In this document: piece by piece, positions 57,556 through 64,000 of the stretch
Position numbering within the stretch: position 1 is the first letter of the stretch
Layout: each line of letters opens with the position of its first letter
Source: Parendozoicomonas haliclonae
GTDB lineage: Bacteria; Pseudomonadota; Gammaproteobacteria; Pseudomonadales; Endozoicomonadaceae
Reading direction: 5' to 3'
Assembly: GCF_900174585.1 (NCBI RefSeq)
Contig: NZ_FWPT01000005.1
Location: forward strand, 372,001 to 436,000
Length of the DNA stretch: 64,000 nucleotides
Made by a program: the position numbers and the translations under genes
Notes under the pieces: generated by a model
What the model was told of the DNA's origin: nothing
Database searches by the model: none
The model's input: the letters and a program-made list of their open reading frames with translations, nothing else

Positions 57556-58391
57556 TACTTCACCCGCCGCTCTATACCGGTCTGAGCAATGACCCGGGTG
57601 GCAATCTCTTCCACCGAATAATGGGTAGTATTCAGGAACGGAATATTGTTGCGGTCATACATCTGCTCCACCTCCTGCAACTCCATGGCACACTGACGTG
57701 GTGAGGCATAACGACTGTTCGGACGGCGCTCATGACGAATAGCAGCCAGTCGCTCCGGCGTAATCGTCAGCCCGAACAGTTTATTCTTGTAGGGTTCCAG
57801 CGCCTTGGGCAGACGCATCATATCCATATCATCTTCGGTGATCGGATAGTTGGCCGCCCGAATACCAAACTGCAAACCGAGATACAGACAGGTTGGCGTT
57901 TTGCCACAGCGGGATACGCCCACCAGGATAATATCCGCCTGATCGTAAGACTTCAGCCGTGCACCATCATCATTATCAATTGCAAAGTGAACAGCTTCGA
58001 TCCGCTGGTTGTACTTGCCGCCCCCGGAGGAATCAATGGAACGTTTACGACCGACCTGATGCACCGCATGGGCATTGAGCTGCTTTTCCAGAGCCGGCAT
58101 AAAAGTATCGAAGATATCTACGCGGAAGGATTCAGCCGTGCGCAGAACTTCTGCGATACCTTCATCAATAATGGTGCTGAACACCAGCGGAGGGACCCCC
58201 TCACTGGCCACCTGATTCAATAGTTGTACGACTTCCTGCGCTTTTTCGGCGGTATCTATATAAGGAAGGGTCATGGGTTCAAAGCGGGTGTCGGCAAACT
58301 GGGCCAGCAGACTCTGCCCAAACGATTCGGCGGTTATCCCGGTACCGTCAGAGACAAAAAAAACCTTACGAATCGGGTTCTGTTCATTCAT
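57555..58391 (-). CDS. ppsR: Phosphoenolpyruvate synthase regulatory protein (PpsR)
   Basis: Bifunctional ADP-dependent kinase and Pi-dependent pyrophosphorylase that turns PpsA off and on by phosphorylating a Thr beside its catalytic His. At 278 residues (E. coli 277) it has FFVSDGTGITAESFGQSLLAQF at the start and the P-loop VGVSRCGKTPTCLYLG, with RLPKALEPYKNKLFGLTI typical of the family. The frame is open to 58505, but ATG 58391 (MNEQNPIRKVFF) fits the family. Divergent from its target ppsA across 360 bases, as in Pseudomonas and others. Confidence 0.96.
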   Translation of the reverse strand: MNEQNPIRKVFFVSDGTGITAESFGQSLLAQFADTRFEPMTLPYIDTAEKAQEVVQLLNQVASEGVPPLVFSTIIDEGIAEVLRTAESFRVDIFDTFMPALEKQLNAHAVHQVGRKRSIDSSGGGKYNQRIEAVHFAIDNDDGARLKSYDQADIILVGVSRCGKTPTCLYLGLQFGIRAANYPITEDDMDMMRLPKALEPYKNKLFGLTITPERLAAIRHERRPNSRYASPRQCAMELQEVEQMYDRNNIPFLNTTHYSVEEIATRVIAQTGIERRVK

Positions 58392-58751
58392 GTTTATTAT
58401 AACCACCATTTCATCGAAAAATATCGACCGCTCGGAACGGCACAGGCCGATTGCTGCCAAGCTTACTCCCAGTACGGCCATCGTGTCCAAAGCGGCACTT
58501 TTCACAGCAGTTCCGTGGCTATTTTTCCGGCACCGCCAATAACTGAATATATACTCTCCCCTCTTGTTTGAATCTGTTTGATAGATGTATTGTAGAATGC
58601 AGTTACTCGGTACAGAGTGATAGGCAAATCAACCGGTGTTGCACCAGTTGCAGCCACTGGATACAGGCAGAAATATCCTGCACATTCATCAGCAGCGCCC
58701 TGTATTCTGTGAACCGGCTTGATCAGGGGTGTGATCTTTAGGGGGTGACTC
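58392..58751. other. Divergent intergenic region ppsR-ppsA
   Basis: 360 bases. A possible ppsA -10 is TAGAAT at 58593-58598 with TTGAAT 19 bases upstream; spacing is not ideal. A palindrome or Cra-like site was not evident. No other gene is seen. Confidence 0.45.
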
Positions 58752-61118
58752 TTGCAAGCATATGTAATTGGCCTGGACAAACTGGGGGCCGGAGATGTTG
58801 AGCTGGTCGGAGGCAAGAATGCCTCGCTGGGGGAGATGATCAGCAACCTGGCAGGTGTCGGTGTATCGGTACCGGGCGGTTTTGCCACAACGGCTCAGGC
58901 CTATCGCGACTTTCTGGAAGAGAGTGGCCTTAACGAAAAGATTCACCAGCTGCTGGACACTCTCGATGTTGATGATGTCCGCGCCCTGACGACTGCCGGC
59001 GCCCAGATTCGTCAGTGGGTCATTGAGCAGCCTTTCTCCGAGAAGCTCGAACACGACATTCATGAAGCCTGGGAAGTTCTGCAGCAAGGCAATGAAAACC
59101 TGTCTGTCGCCGTGCGCTCTTCCGCTACCGCAGAAGATTTGCCGGATGCCTCCTTTGCCGGACAGCAGGAAACCTTCCTGAACATTCGCGGCTACGACAA
59201 CCTGCTGGTCGCTATCAAAGAGGTGTTTGCTTCCCTCTTTAATGACCGAGCCATCGCTTACCGCGTGCATCAGGGCTTTGATCACCGTAATGTTGCCCTG
59301 TCCGCCGGCGTGCAAAAAATGGTGCGCAGTGAAACAGCCTCTTCCGGGGTTATGTTCACCCTGGATACCGAATCCGGCTTCCGTGACGCTGTCTTTATCA
59401 CCTCTTCCTATGGGCTTGGTGAGACTGTCGTTCAGGGTGCAGTCAACCCGGATGAGTTCTATGTTCACAAAGTCGCTCTTGAAGCCGGTCGCCCTGCGGT
59501 TCTGCGCCGCAACCTGGGCAGCAAAGCCATCAAGATGACCTACACCAGCGAATCCTCTGCCGGCCGCTCCATCCAGACCGTCGATGTTCCGGAAACCGAT
59601 CGCCGCAGCTTCTCCATCACCGATGAAGAAGTGCAGGAACTGGCCAGACTGGCCGTGATTATTGAAAAGCACTACCAGCGCCCAATGGATATCGAGTGGG
59701 CCAAAGATGGTGACGACGGCCAGCTTTATATTGTTCAGGCTCGCCCGGAGACAGTGAAGAGCCGCAGCGCCGGCACCATGGAACGCTACCTGCTCAAAGA
59801 GAAAGGCCGTGTTCTGGTGGAAGGTCGCAGCATCGGTCAGCGTATTGGTAGCGGTCAGGTGAAAGTGATCCACGATATTTCCGAAATGGATCTGCTTCAG
59901 CCGGGCGATGTACTTGTCACAGATATGACCGACCCAGACTGGGAACCGATCATGAAGCGGGCAGCTGCCATCGTCACCAACCGCGGCGGCCGTACCTGCC
60001 ACGCAGCCATCATTGCCCGAGAGTTGGGCATTCCTGCGGTTGTTGGCTGCGGCAATGCCACTGAGCGCCTGCATAATGATATGCCGGTAACCGTATCCTG
60101 CGCCGAAGGTGATACCGGTCTGATCTACGATGGCCTGCTGGACTTCGACATCCATAGCAACTCCGTAGAAACCATGCCAGACATTCCATTCAAGATCATG
60201 ATGAATGTTGGCAACCCGGATCGGGCTTTCGACTTTGCCGCCCTGCCCCATAACGGTGTTGGCCTGGCACGCCTTGAGTTCATCATCAACCGGATGATCG
60301 GCGTTCACCCGAAAGCTCTGCTGAATTATGAAACTCTGCCAGCGGATATCCGTGCCAGTGTCGACAAGCGCATTGCCGGCTATGCCAGCCCGGTGGATTT
60401 CTATGTCGAGAAACTGGTTGAAGGTGTGGCTACCATCGCCGCAGCCTTCTACCCAGAAAAGGTGATTGTTCGTCTGTCCGACTTTAAGTCCAACGAATAT
60501 GCCAATCTGATTGGCGGCAAACTGTATGAGCCGGAAGAAGAGAACCCGATGCTCGGCTTCCGTGGCGCATCCCGCTACATCTCCGAAGGTTTCCGTGACT
60601 GCTTTGAGCTGGAATGCCGTGCCATGCGCAAGGTGCGCGATGAAATGGGCCTGACCAATGTTGAGTTGATGGTTCCGTTTGTCCGTACTGTTGGCGAAGC
60701 CCGTCAGGTGTCTGATCTGCTGACTGCCAATGGCCTGCGCCGTGGTGAGAATGGTCTTCGCATTATTATGATGTGTGAGCTGCCTGCCAACGCCCTGCTG
60801 GCTGATGCATTCCTGGAATACTTCGATGGCTTCTCTATCGGCTCCAACGATATGACCCAGCTGACCCTTGGCCTGGATCGTGATTCCGGCGTTATTGCCC
60901 ACCTGTTTGATGAGCGTAACGATGCAGTGAAAGCCCTGCTGGCTATGGCAATCAAAGCCTGCCAGAAGGCTGGCAAGTATGTCGGTATCTGCGGTCAGGG
61001 GCCATCCGATCATCCCGATCTTGCTCGCTGGTTGATGGAGCAAGGTATTGAGACCGTATCCCTGAACCCGGACAGCGTTCTGGAAACCTGGTTCTACCTG
61101 GCTGAACACCAGAAGTAA
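58752..61118 (+). CDS. ppsA: Phosphoenolpyruvate synthase
   Basis: Makes PEP from pyruvate with ATP (yielding AMP and Pi) for gluconeogenesis. At 788 residues it is full length. The N-terminal ATP-grasp region is [11 protein letters not shown] and [20 protein letters not shown]; the swivelling domain holds the phospho-His in [21 protein letters not shown] (H417); and the C-terminal PEP-binding barrel ends with [15 protein letters not shown] carrying the catalytic Cys. The neighbouring Thr of the 'TCH' motif is the PpsR target. The start is TTG 58752 with GGGGGT upstream and matches the family N-terminus. Confidence 0.98.
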   Translation: MQAYVIGLDKLGAGDVELVGGKNASLGEMISNLAGVGVSVPGGFATTAQAYRDFLEESGLNEKIHQLLDTLDVDDVRALTTAGAQIRQWVIEQPFSEKLEHDIHEAWEVLQQGNENLSVAVRSSATAEDLPDASFAGQQETFLNIRGYDNLLVAIKEVFASLFNDRAIAYRVHQGFDHRNVALSAGVQKMVRSETASSGVMFTLDTESGFRDAVFITSSYGLGETVVQGAVNPDEFYVHKVALEAGRPAVLRRNLGSKAIKMTYTSESSAGRSIQTVDVPETDRRSFSITDEEVQELARLAVIIEKHYQRPMDIEWAKDGDDGQLYIVQARPETVKSRSAGTMERYLLKEKGRVLVEGRSIGQRIGSGQVKVIHDISEMDLLQPGDVLVTDMTDPDWEPIMKRAAAIVTNRGGRTCHAAIIARELGIPAVVGCGNATERLHNDMPVTVSCAEGDTGLIYDGLLDFDIHSNSVETMPDIPFKIMMNVGNPDRAFDFAALPHNGVGLARLEFIINRMIGVHPKALLNYETLPADIRASVDKRIAGYASPVDFYVEKLVEGVATIAAAFYPEKVIVRLSDFKSNEYANLIGGKLYEPEEENPMLGFRGASRYISEGFRDCFELECRAMRKVRDEMGLTNVELMVPFVRTVGEARQVSDLLTANGLRRGENGLRIIMMCELPANALLADAFLEYFDGFSIGSNDMTQLTLGLDRDSGVIAHLFDERNDAVKALLAMAIKACQKAGKYVGICGQGPSDHPDLARWLMEQGIETVSLNPDSVLETWFYLAEHQK

Positions 61119-61141
61119 GTTCAGGTAGTTACCTCAAAGAC

Positions 61142-61171
61142 AAAAGCCATGGTTAACGCCATGGCTTTTTT
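61142..61171 (+). terminator. Intrinsic terminator of ppsA
   Basis: AAAAGCCATGG-ttaacg-CCATGGCTTTTTT. Confidence 0.9.
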
Positions 61172-61384
61172 ATTACCTGCTCCCTTTGCCTCTACTGCCT
61201 GCGCGCTATATCCACTTTCTCTCTGTGTCAGCCTCTTGAGCTCTAACGATCCAGCACTGCCCTTTACCCCAACCTATCTCTTTTTGATCACGGTTTTGGC
61301 CACTTTTTAGCCAAATCGAACCTCTTCCTGCCCCGAAAAACCTCTGTGCTATAGACGTCTCTAGTTTTCTTACTCAAAACCCTA

Positions 61385-61418
61385 TTTAGTACCGGTAATT
61401 AATATTACCGGTACTAAA
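61385..61418. promoter_or_regulatory. Upstream operator pair of the KfrA-like gene
   Basis: TTTAGTACCGGTAAT, TAAT, then its exact reverse complement: a 34-base near-perfect palindrome containing two TACCGGTA-type sites. It lies about 80-115 bases before the kfrA-like start, in a 328-base gap (61172-61499) that otherwise holds only the ppsA terminator and no gene. Confidence 0.75.
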
Positions 61419-61448
61419 TTGTTATTTTTGAAAAATATTCACAACCTT

Positions 61449-61476
61449 TAATACCAGTATTATAATACCGGTATTA
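61449..61476. promoter_or_regulatory. Proximal operator pair of the KfrA-like gene
   Basis: TAATACCAGTATTA directly followed by TAATACCGGTATTA. The second is a perfect 14-base palindrome and the first differs from it at one base. Both share the core of the upstream pair and overlap the probable promoter, 24 bases before the start codon. Confidence 0.75.
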
Positions 61477-61499
61477 ATAGTTTTATCAGTACACAAAGA

Positions 61500-62564
61500 A
61501 TGTCCGATATGAAAGATTCACAGCGTCGTTCACTTGTTTTCACCGTTCTGGATGATATGAAGAACGCCGGAGAGAAGATCACGGCTCAGAAACTGGCAAC
61601 CCAGGCCAAAATGGGTAAACAGACCGTTCTCCCCTATTACCGGGAGTGGCAGGAGCTGGAAATACTGGGAGAGAGTGAAGAAGTAGAGCTGTCCCAGGAG
61701 CTGATCCGGGTAATCAAACGTGAGATCGCCAAGGAGAAGTTCCGTCAGGGCGAACAGCTGCGCGAAATTCAGGATCAACTGGATGAAGAGCGAGATCACT
61801 ACGCCGCTCAATCGGAAGTCTGGAGACAGCAGCTAGAGGAGCTGCAGGAAAACCTGCAAAAGCAGGAAGCGGCCAATACTGAGCTCAGCCAGCAGAATCA
61901 ATCCCTGCGGGAAACGGAAGCCGAGCTGCGCACCAAGCTCTCCACCCTCTCTGACAAGAACGAAAGCCTGCAGAAAGACACTGATAAGCTTGAACAAAAA
62001 CTGGAGCAGGAAGCCAAACGCGCTGAGCAGGCACTGGCTGAGCAGGAACGCCGCCTCGACGAATCACACAGCAAGATTGTCGATCACTGGCTGAAAGTGC
62101 TGGATGAAGAGCGCCGGGAAAAAGCCCGGGCGCAAAAACAGGCTGAGAAAGCCGAGTCTGAACGCCAGCTGCTCAGCAAAGATAAATCACGGCTGGAAGA
62201 CCAGCTGGAATATGAAAAGCGTGCTCACCGTACGACCACGGAACAATTGGGAACAGCGGAGCAGAAAGCCAGCCTGATGGCCGAACTGCAGGCCCAGCAC
62301 GACAAACTGATTCATGGACTGGGTCGTCCGGAAAACCCTGAGCAAGCCCTACAGCAGCTACAGGAGCAAGTCGCCCTCTTTAAAGAGAATCAGCAAAACC
62401 TGCGACTGATTGAAGAGGAACTGAAGCGAACCCAGAAACAAAATGCAGAACAGACCGAAGCCATGGATAGCCTGTCCAAAGAAAATCGTACCCTGCTGGA
62501 ACAGGCGATTCGCCTCGAAGCCCGGCTGGAAGGTATCCAGCTGGCTAAAGGCATAACCTCTTAA
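61500..62564 (+). CDS. KfrA-like DNA-binding coiled-coil protein
   Basis: A 354-residue protein. Residues 8-60 (RRSLVFTVLDDMKNAGEKIT, then AQKLATQAKMGKQTVLPYYREW) match the N-terminal DNA-binding domain of KfrA, the plasmid segregation and regulatory protein. From about 75 to 345 it is one long coiled coil rich in Glu, Gln, Lys and Leu. Plasmid KfrA binds palindromes in its own promoter and represses itself; four such palindromes lie here at 61385-61476. This copy is on a chromosome-like segment between ppsA and rraA with no par or rep genes. A role in nucleoid structure or as a self-regulated transcription factor is inferred. Confidence 0.83.
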   Translation: MSDMKDSQRRSLVFTVLDDMKNAGEKITAQKLATQAKMGKQTVLPYYREWQELEILGESEEVELSQELIRVIKREIAKEKFRQGEQLREIQDQLDEERDHYAAQSEVWRQQLEELQENLQKQEAANTELSQQNQSLRETEAELRTKLSTLSDKNESLQKDTDKLEQKLEQEAKRAEQALAEQERRLDESHSKIVDHWLKVLDEERREKARAQKQAEKAESERQLLSKDKSRLEDQLEYEKRAHRTTTEQLGTAEQKASLMAELQAQHDKLIHGLGRPENPEQALQQLQEQVALFKENQQNLRLIEEELKRTQKQNAEQTEAMDSLSKENRTLLEQAIRLEARLEGIQLAKGITS

Positions 62565-62589
62565 CCCCTGCCTTCTGCAAAGACCAATA

Positions 62590-62625
62590 GCAAGCCATGC
62601 TGACAACTCTGCCAGCATGGCTTGC
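62590..62625. terminator. Perfect hairpin after the KfrA-like gene
   Basis: GCAAGCCATGCTG, a 10-base loop, CAGCATGGCTTGC: 13 base pairs, 25 bases after the stop. It has no U-tract. Confidence 0.5.
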
Positions 62626-62693
62626 CGGCAGAAAACTTATCCTGCTCGAGAAGGCCAAATACTCTTTACCACTGATATAAGACCGGTAGATCC

Positions 62694-63203
62694 ATGCAAG
62701 GAAGCCATCGGAGCCAAATTCTCAGGCAGGAGCACTGTCTGAACATGTTAGAAGAGCCCGCTCCGCCACCACGTTATTATGGTCGCAGACCGCTCCAGAG
62801 AACTGGCAGCTGGCATGGAACCACGGTTACTCGTCAGGATATTACCGACCCAAAACTGCGAAGAAAAAATCGTCAGGCCTTTGTAGATTTTGCCTGTCAG
62901 GTCATTCAGAGTGAGCTGGACAGTATTCGCCGAAAGTTTATCGCTGGTAACGACAAACTCATCGAGGCCGATCGTAAAATAACAGTGGTAACCAGCCAGA
63001 TAACCAAGCAGTTTCCGGGACGAAGAAGTAACAGGCTGAAAAAATACAAATCCATAAGCGCAATGGGCAGCCTGCTCACCAGCAGGCCACCATCACTGGC
63101 TCTACTCCCGGAACCCACTCTCTATCAGCATAAAAATACAGAGGCTTCTCACAGAGCCAGAGACTCACGATGCAAAACCCCTAAAAAAGTACACTTTCAA
63201 TAA
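62694..63203 (+). CDS. Small basic protein of unknown function
   Basis: A 169-residue hypothetical protein, Arg/Lys-rich, with no signal peptide or membrane helix. The middle (about 55-105) is a predicted helix (KNRQAFVDFACQVIQSELDSI); both ends look disordered (Pro/Arg and Ser/Lys). No ribosome-binding site is clear at ATG 62694; ATG 62745 is an alternative. I know no family. It converges on rraA with a 5-base gap. The prediction rests mainly on open frame length and lack of a competing gene, so it may not be real. Confidence 0.5.
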   Translation: MQGSHRSQILRQEHCLNMLEEPAPPPRYYGRRPLQRTGSWHGTTVTRQDITDPKLRRKNRQAFVDFACQVIQSELDSIRRKFIAGNDKLIEADRKITVVTSQITKQFPGRRSNRLKKYKSISAMGSLLTSRPPSLALLPEPTLYQHKNTEASHRARDSRCKTPKKVHFQ

Positions 63204-63208
63204 ATAGC

Positions 63209-63694
63209 TCAGGGCATGCTCAATGGTTCCTTGGACACAATAATCCCGTTATTGTCGGCATAAATATAATCACCCGGGCGAATCGTGACCCCGTGAAAAG
63301 TCACCGGAATATTCACCTCACCAATGCCCTTCTTATCGGTCTTCATCGGATGTGAGCCCAGCGCCTGAACACCCAGAGGCAGTTCGGCCAACACATCGAC
63401 ATCCCGAACACAGCCGTACATGATAATCCCGGCCCAGCCATTCTTGACGGCCTTCTCTGCCAGCATATCGCCCAAACAGGCCCGACGCATGGAACCACCG
63501 GCATCAACCACCATCACCCGGCCCAAACCCGCCTCATCTACCAGCTCTTTCACCCGAGAGTTATCTTCAAAGCACTTGACCGTTATCACCTCGCCACCAA
63601 AAGAGCTGAGGCCACCGTAATTACGAAAACCGGGATCCAGCGCCTGAACCAGTTCCGGATAAGCATCACAGAGGTCAGGTGTTACATAGGTCAT
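63209..63694 (-). CDS. rraA: RraA family protein (ribonuclease E activity regulator / HMG aldolase-like)
   Basis: A 161-residue RraA protein. E. coli RraA inhibits RNase E; the same fold also includes 4-hydroxy-4-methyl-2-oxoglutarate/oxaloacetate aldolases, and the sequence alone does not decide. Conserved features: TPDLCDAYP at the start, [54 protein letters not shown] with the Gly-Asp-x-x-A and R-D metal/substrate motif, and [14 protein letters not shown] near the end. Length and end agree with the gammaproteobacterial RraA. Near ppsA, as in Pseudomonas. Confidence 0.94.
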   Translation of the reverse strand: MTYVTPDLCDAYPELVQALDPGFRNYGGLSSFGGEVITVKCFEDNSRVKELVDEAGLGRVMVVDAGGSMRRACLGDMLAEKAVKNGWAGIIMYGCVRDVDVLAELPLGVQALGSHPMKTDKKGIGEVNIPVTFHGVTIRPGDYIYADNNGIIVSKEPLSMP

Positions 63695-63823
63695 AGCGAA
63701 ATCTCTTGTTCTGTTTATAGGTTTTCGATGTCGTTTGCCACGGGAGGCATCAGCATTATTCCATTAGCGCCCGTGTGCTTCAAACTGACTAAGCTGATAA
63801 AGAGACAACAGGGAGCACCAGCC

Positions 63824-64000
63824 ATGGGTGTAGGCAGAATAGACGGCAGCGATCGGACCGCCAGCAACGATATCCTCGATAACAGCATTCAGCCCCCAGA
63901 ACCATCTGTTGGCCACCATGGCACCCGCATGGTTTATCAGGTGATTCCTCAACAACTGTTCAAGAAACTGACCAAAGCGGAAAAGGATATTATTCGTCAG
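63824..64000 (+). CDS. Start of a protein of unknown function, cut by the window edge
   Basis: The frame opens at ATG 63824 with GGGAG eight bases upstream and stays open to the last base (59 codons). It begins MGVGRIDGSDRTASNDIL and continues with QPPEPSVGHHGTRMVYQVIP and FKKLTKAEKDIIRQ; the part visible is polar, with no signal peptide. It is divergent from rraA. No family is recognisable from so short a piece. Confidence 0.6.
   Translation, partial: MGVGRIDGSDRTASNDILDNSIQPPEPSVGHHGTRMVYQVIPQQLFKKLTKAEKDIIRQ

Noticed and set aside
58689-61109. 806-residue open frame on the minus strand opposite ppsA
   Set aside because: It mirrors ppsA in the complementary frame; the translation is His/Gly/Val-rich with no family motif, and ppsA is certain.

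Overview
The window is a chromosomal segment from a gammaproteobacterium. Much of the gene order (apbE-nqrM-sthA, metH near nfuA, aat-bpt-infA-clpA-clpS-cspD-icd-mnmA-hflD-purB, ppsR/ppsA near rraA) is the arrangement I know from Pseudomonas and Oceanospirillales relatives. Moderate GC, a Na+-NQR maturation gene, and several large secreted or ankyrin-like proteins beside housekeeping genes suggest a host-associated marine lineage such as Endozoicomonas. That genus assignment is inference. There is no integrase, transposase, CRISPR array, rRNA or plasmid replication gene. One tRNA (Cys, GCA) is present.

Layout. 1-4.2 kb: end of apbE, nqrM, a secreted proline-rich protein of unknown function, and the soluble transhydrogenase sthA. 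4.3-12.7 kb: an NSS transporter, a MATE exporter, cobalamin-dependent metH, a small basic protein and a Bcr/CflA exporter. 13-17.1 kb: nfuA, an orphan RelB/DinJ-type antitoxin, a MarR-like gene, a membrane-anchored unknown, a GNAT enzyme and xthA. 17.2-26.3 kb: a complete leucine/isovalerate degradation operon liuR-A-B-C-D-E plus acetoacetyl-CoA synthetase, with a LiuR-type operator in front. 27-31.7 kb: the N-degron set aat, bpt, clpS and clpA around infA. 31.8-40 kb: cspD, icd, mnmA, hflD, an ankyrin-like protein, purB and the ribosomal oxygenase roxA.

40-42.8 kb is an accessory block: a SANT/Myb-like unknown and two tandem proteins that I read as divergent members of the heme-oxygenase fold. 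42.8-47.1 kb carries the glyoxylate shunt genes glcB and aceA, divergently oriented. 47.2-55.9 kb is a second accessory block: an ADP-ribosyltransferase-like protein, two large secreted unknowns flanking a LysR regulator, a glycerophosphodiester phosphodiesterase and a YjiH-type membrane protein. 56-64 kb: tRNA-Cys, manC overlapping ppsR, divergent ppsA, a KfrA-like coiled-coil DNA-binding protein behind four palindromic sites, a small basic unknown, rraA, and the start of a gene running off the window.

How the genes fit together. Leucine breakdown (liu) ends in acetyl-CoA and acetoacetate. AacS activates the acetoacetate, acetyl-CoA enters the TCA cycle, and icd/aceA/glcB form the branch point between full oxidation and the glyoxylate bypass. 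PpsA with its regulator PpsR then turns pyruvate into PEP for gluconeogenesis. Much of this chromosome segment therefore serves growth on amino acids and acetate-like substrates. The most unusual items are the tandem heme-oxygenase-like pair, the KfrA-like gene with its operator array, and the ART-like protein.
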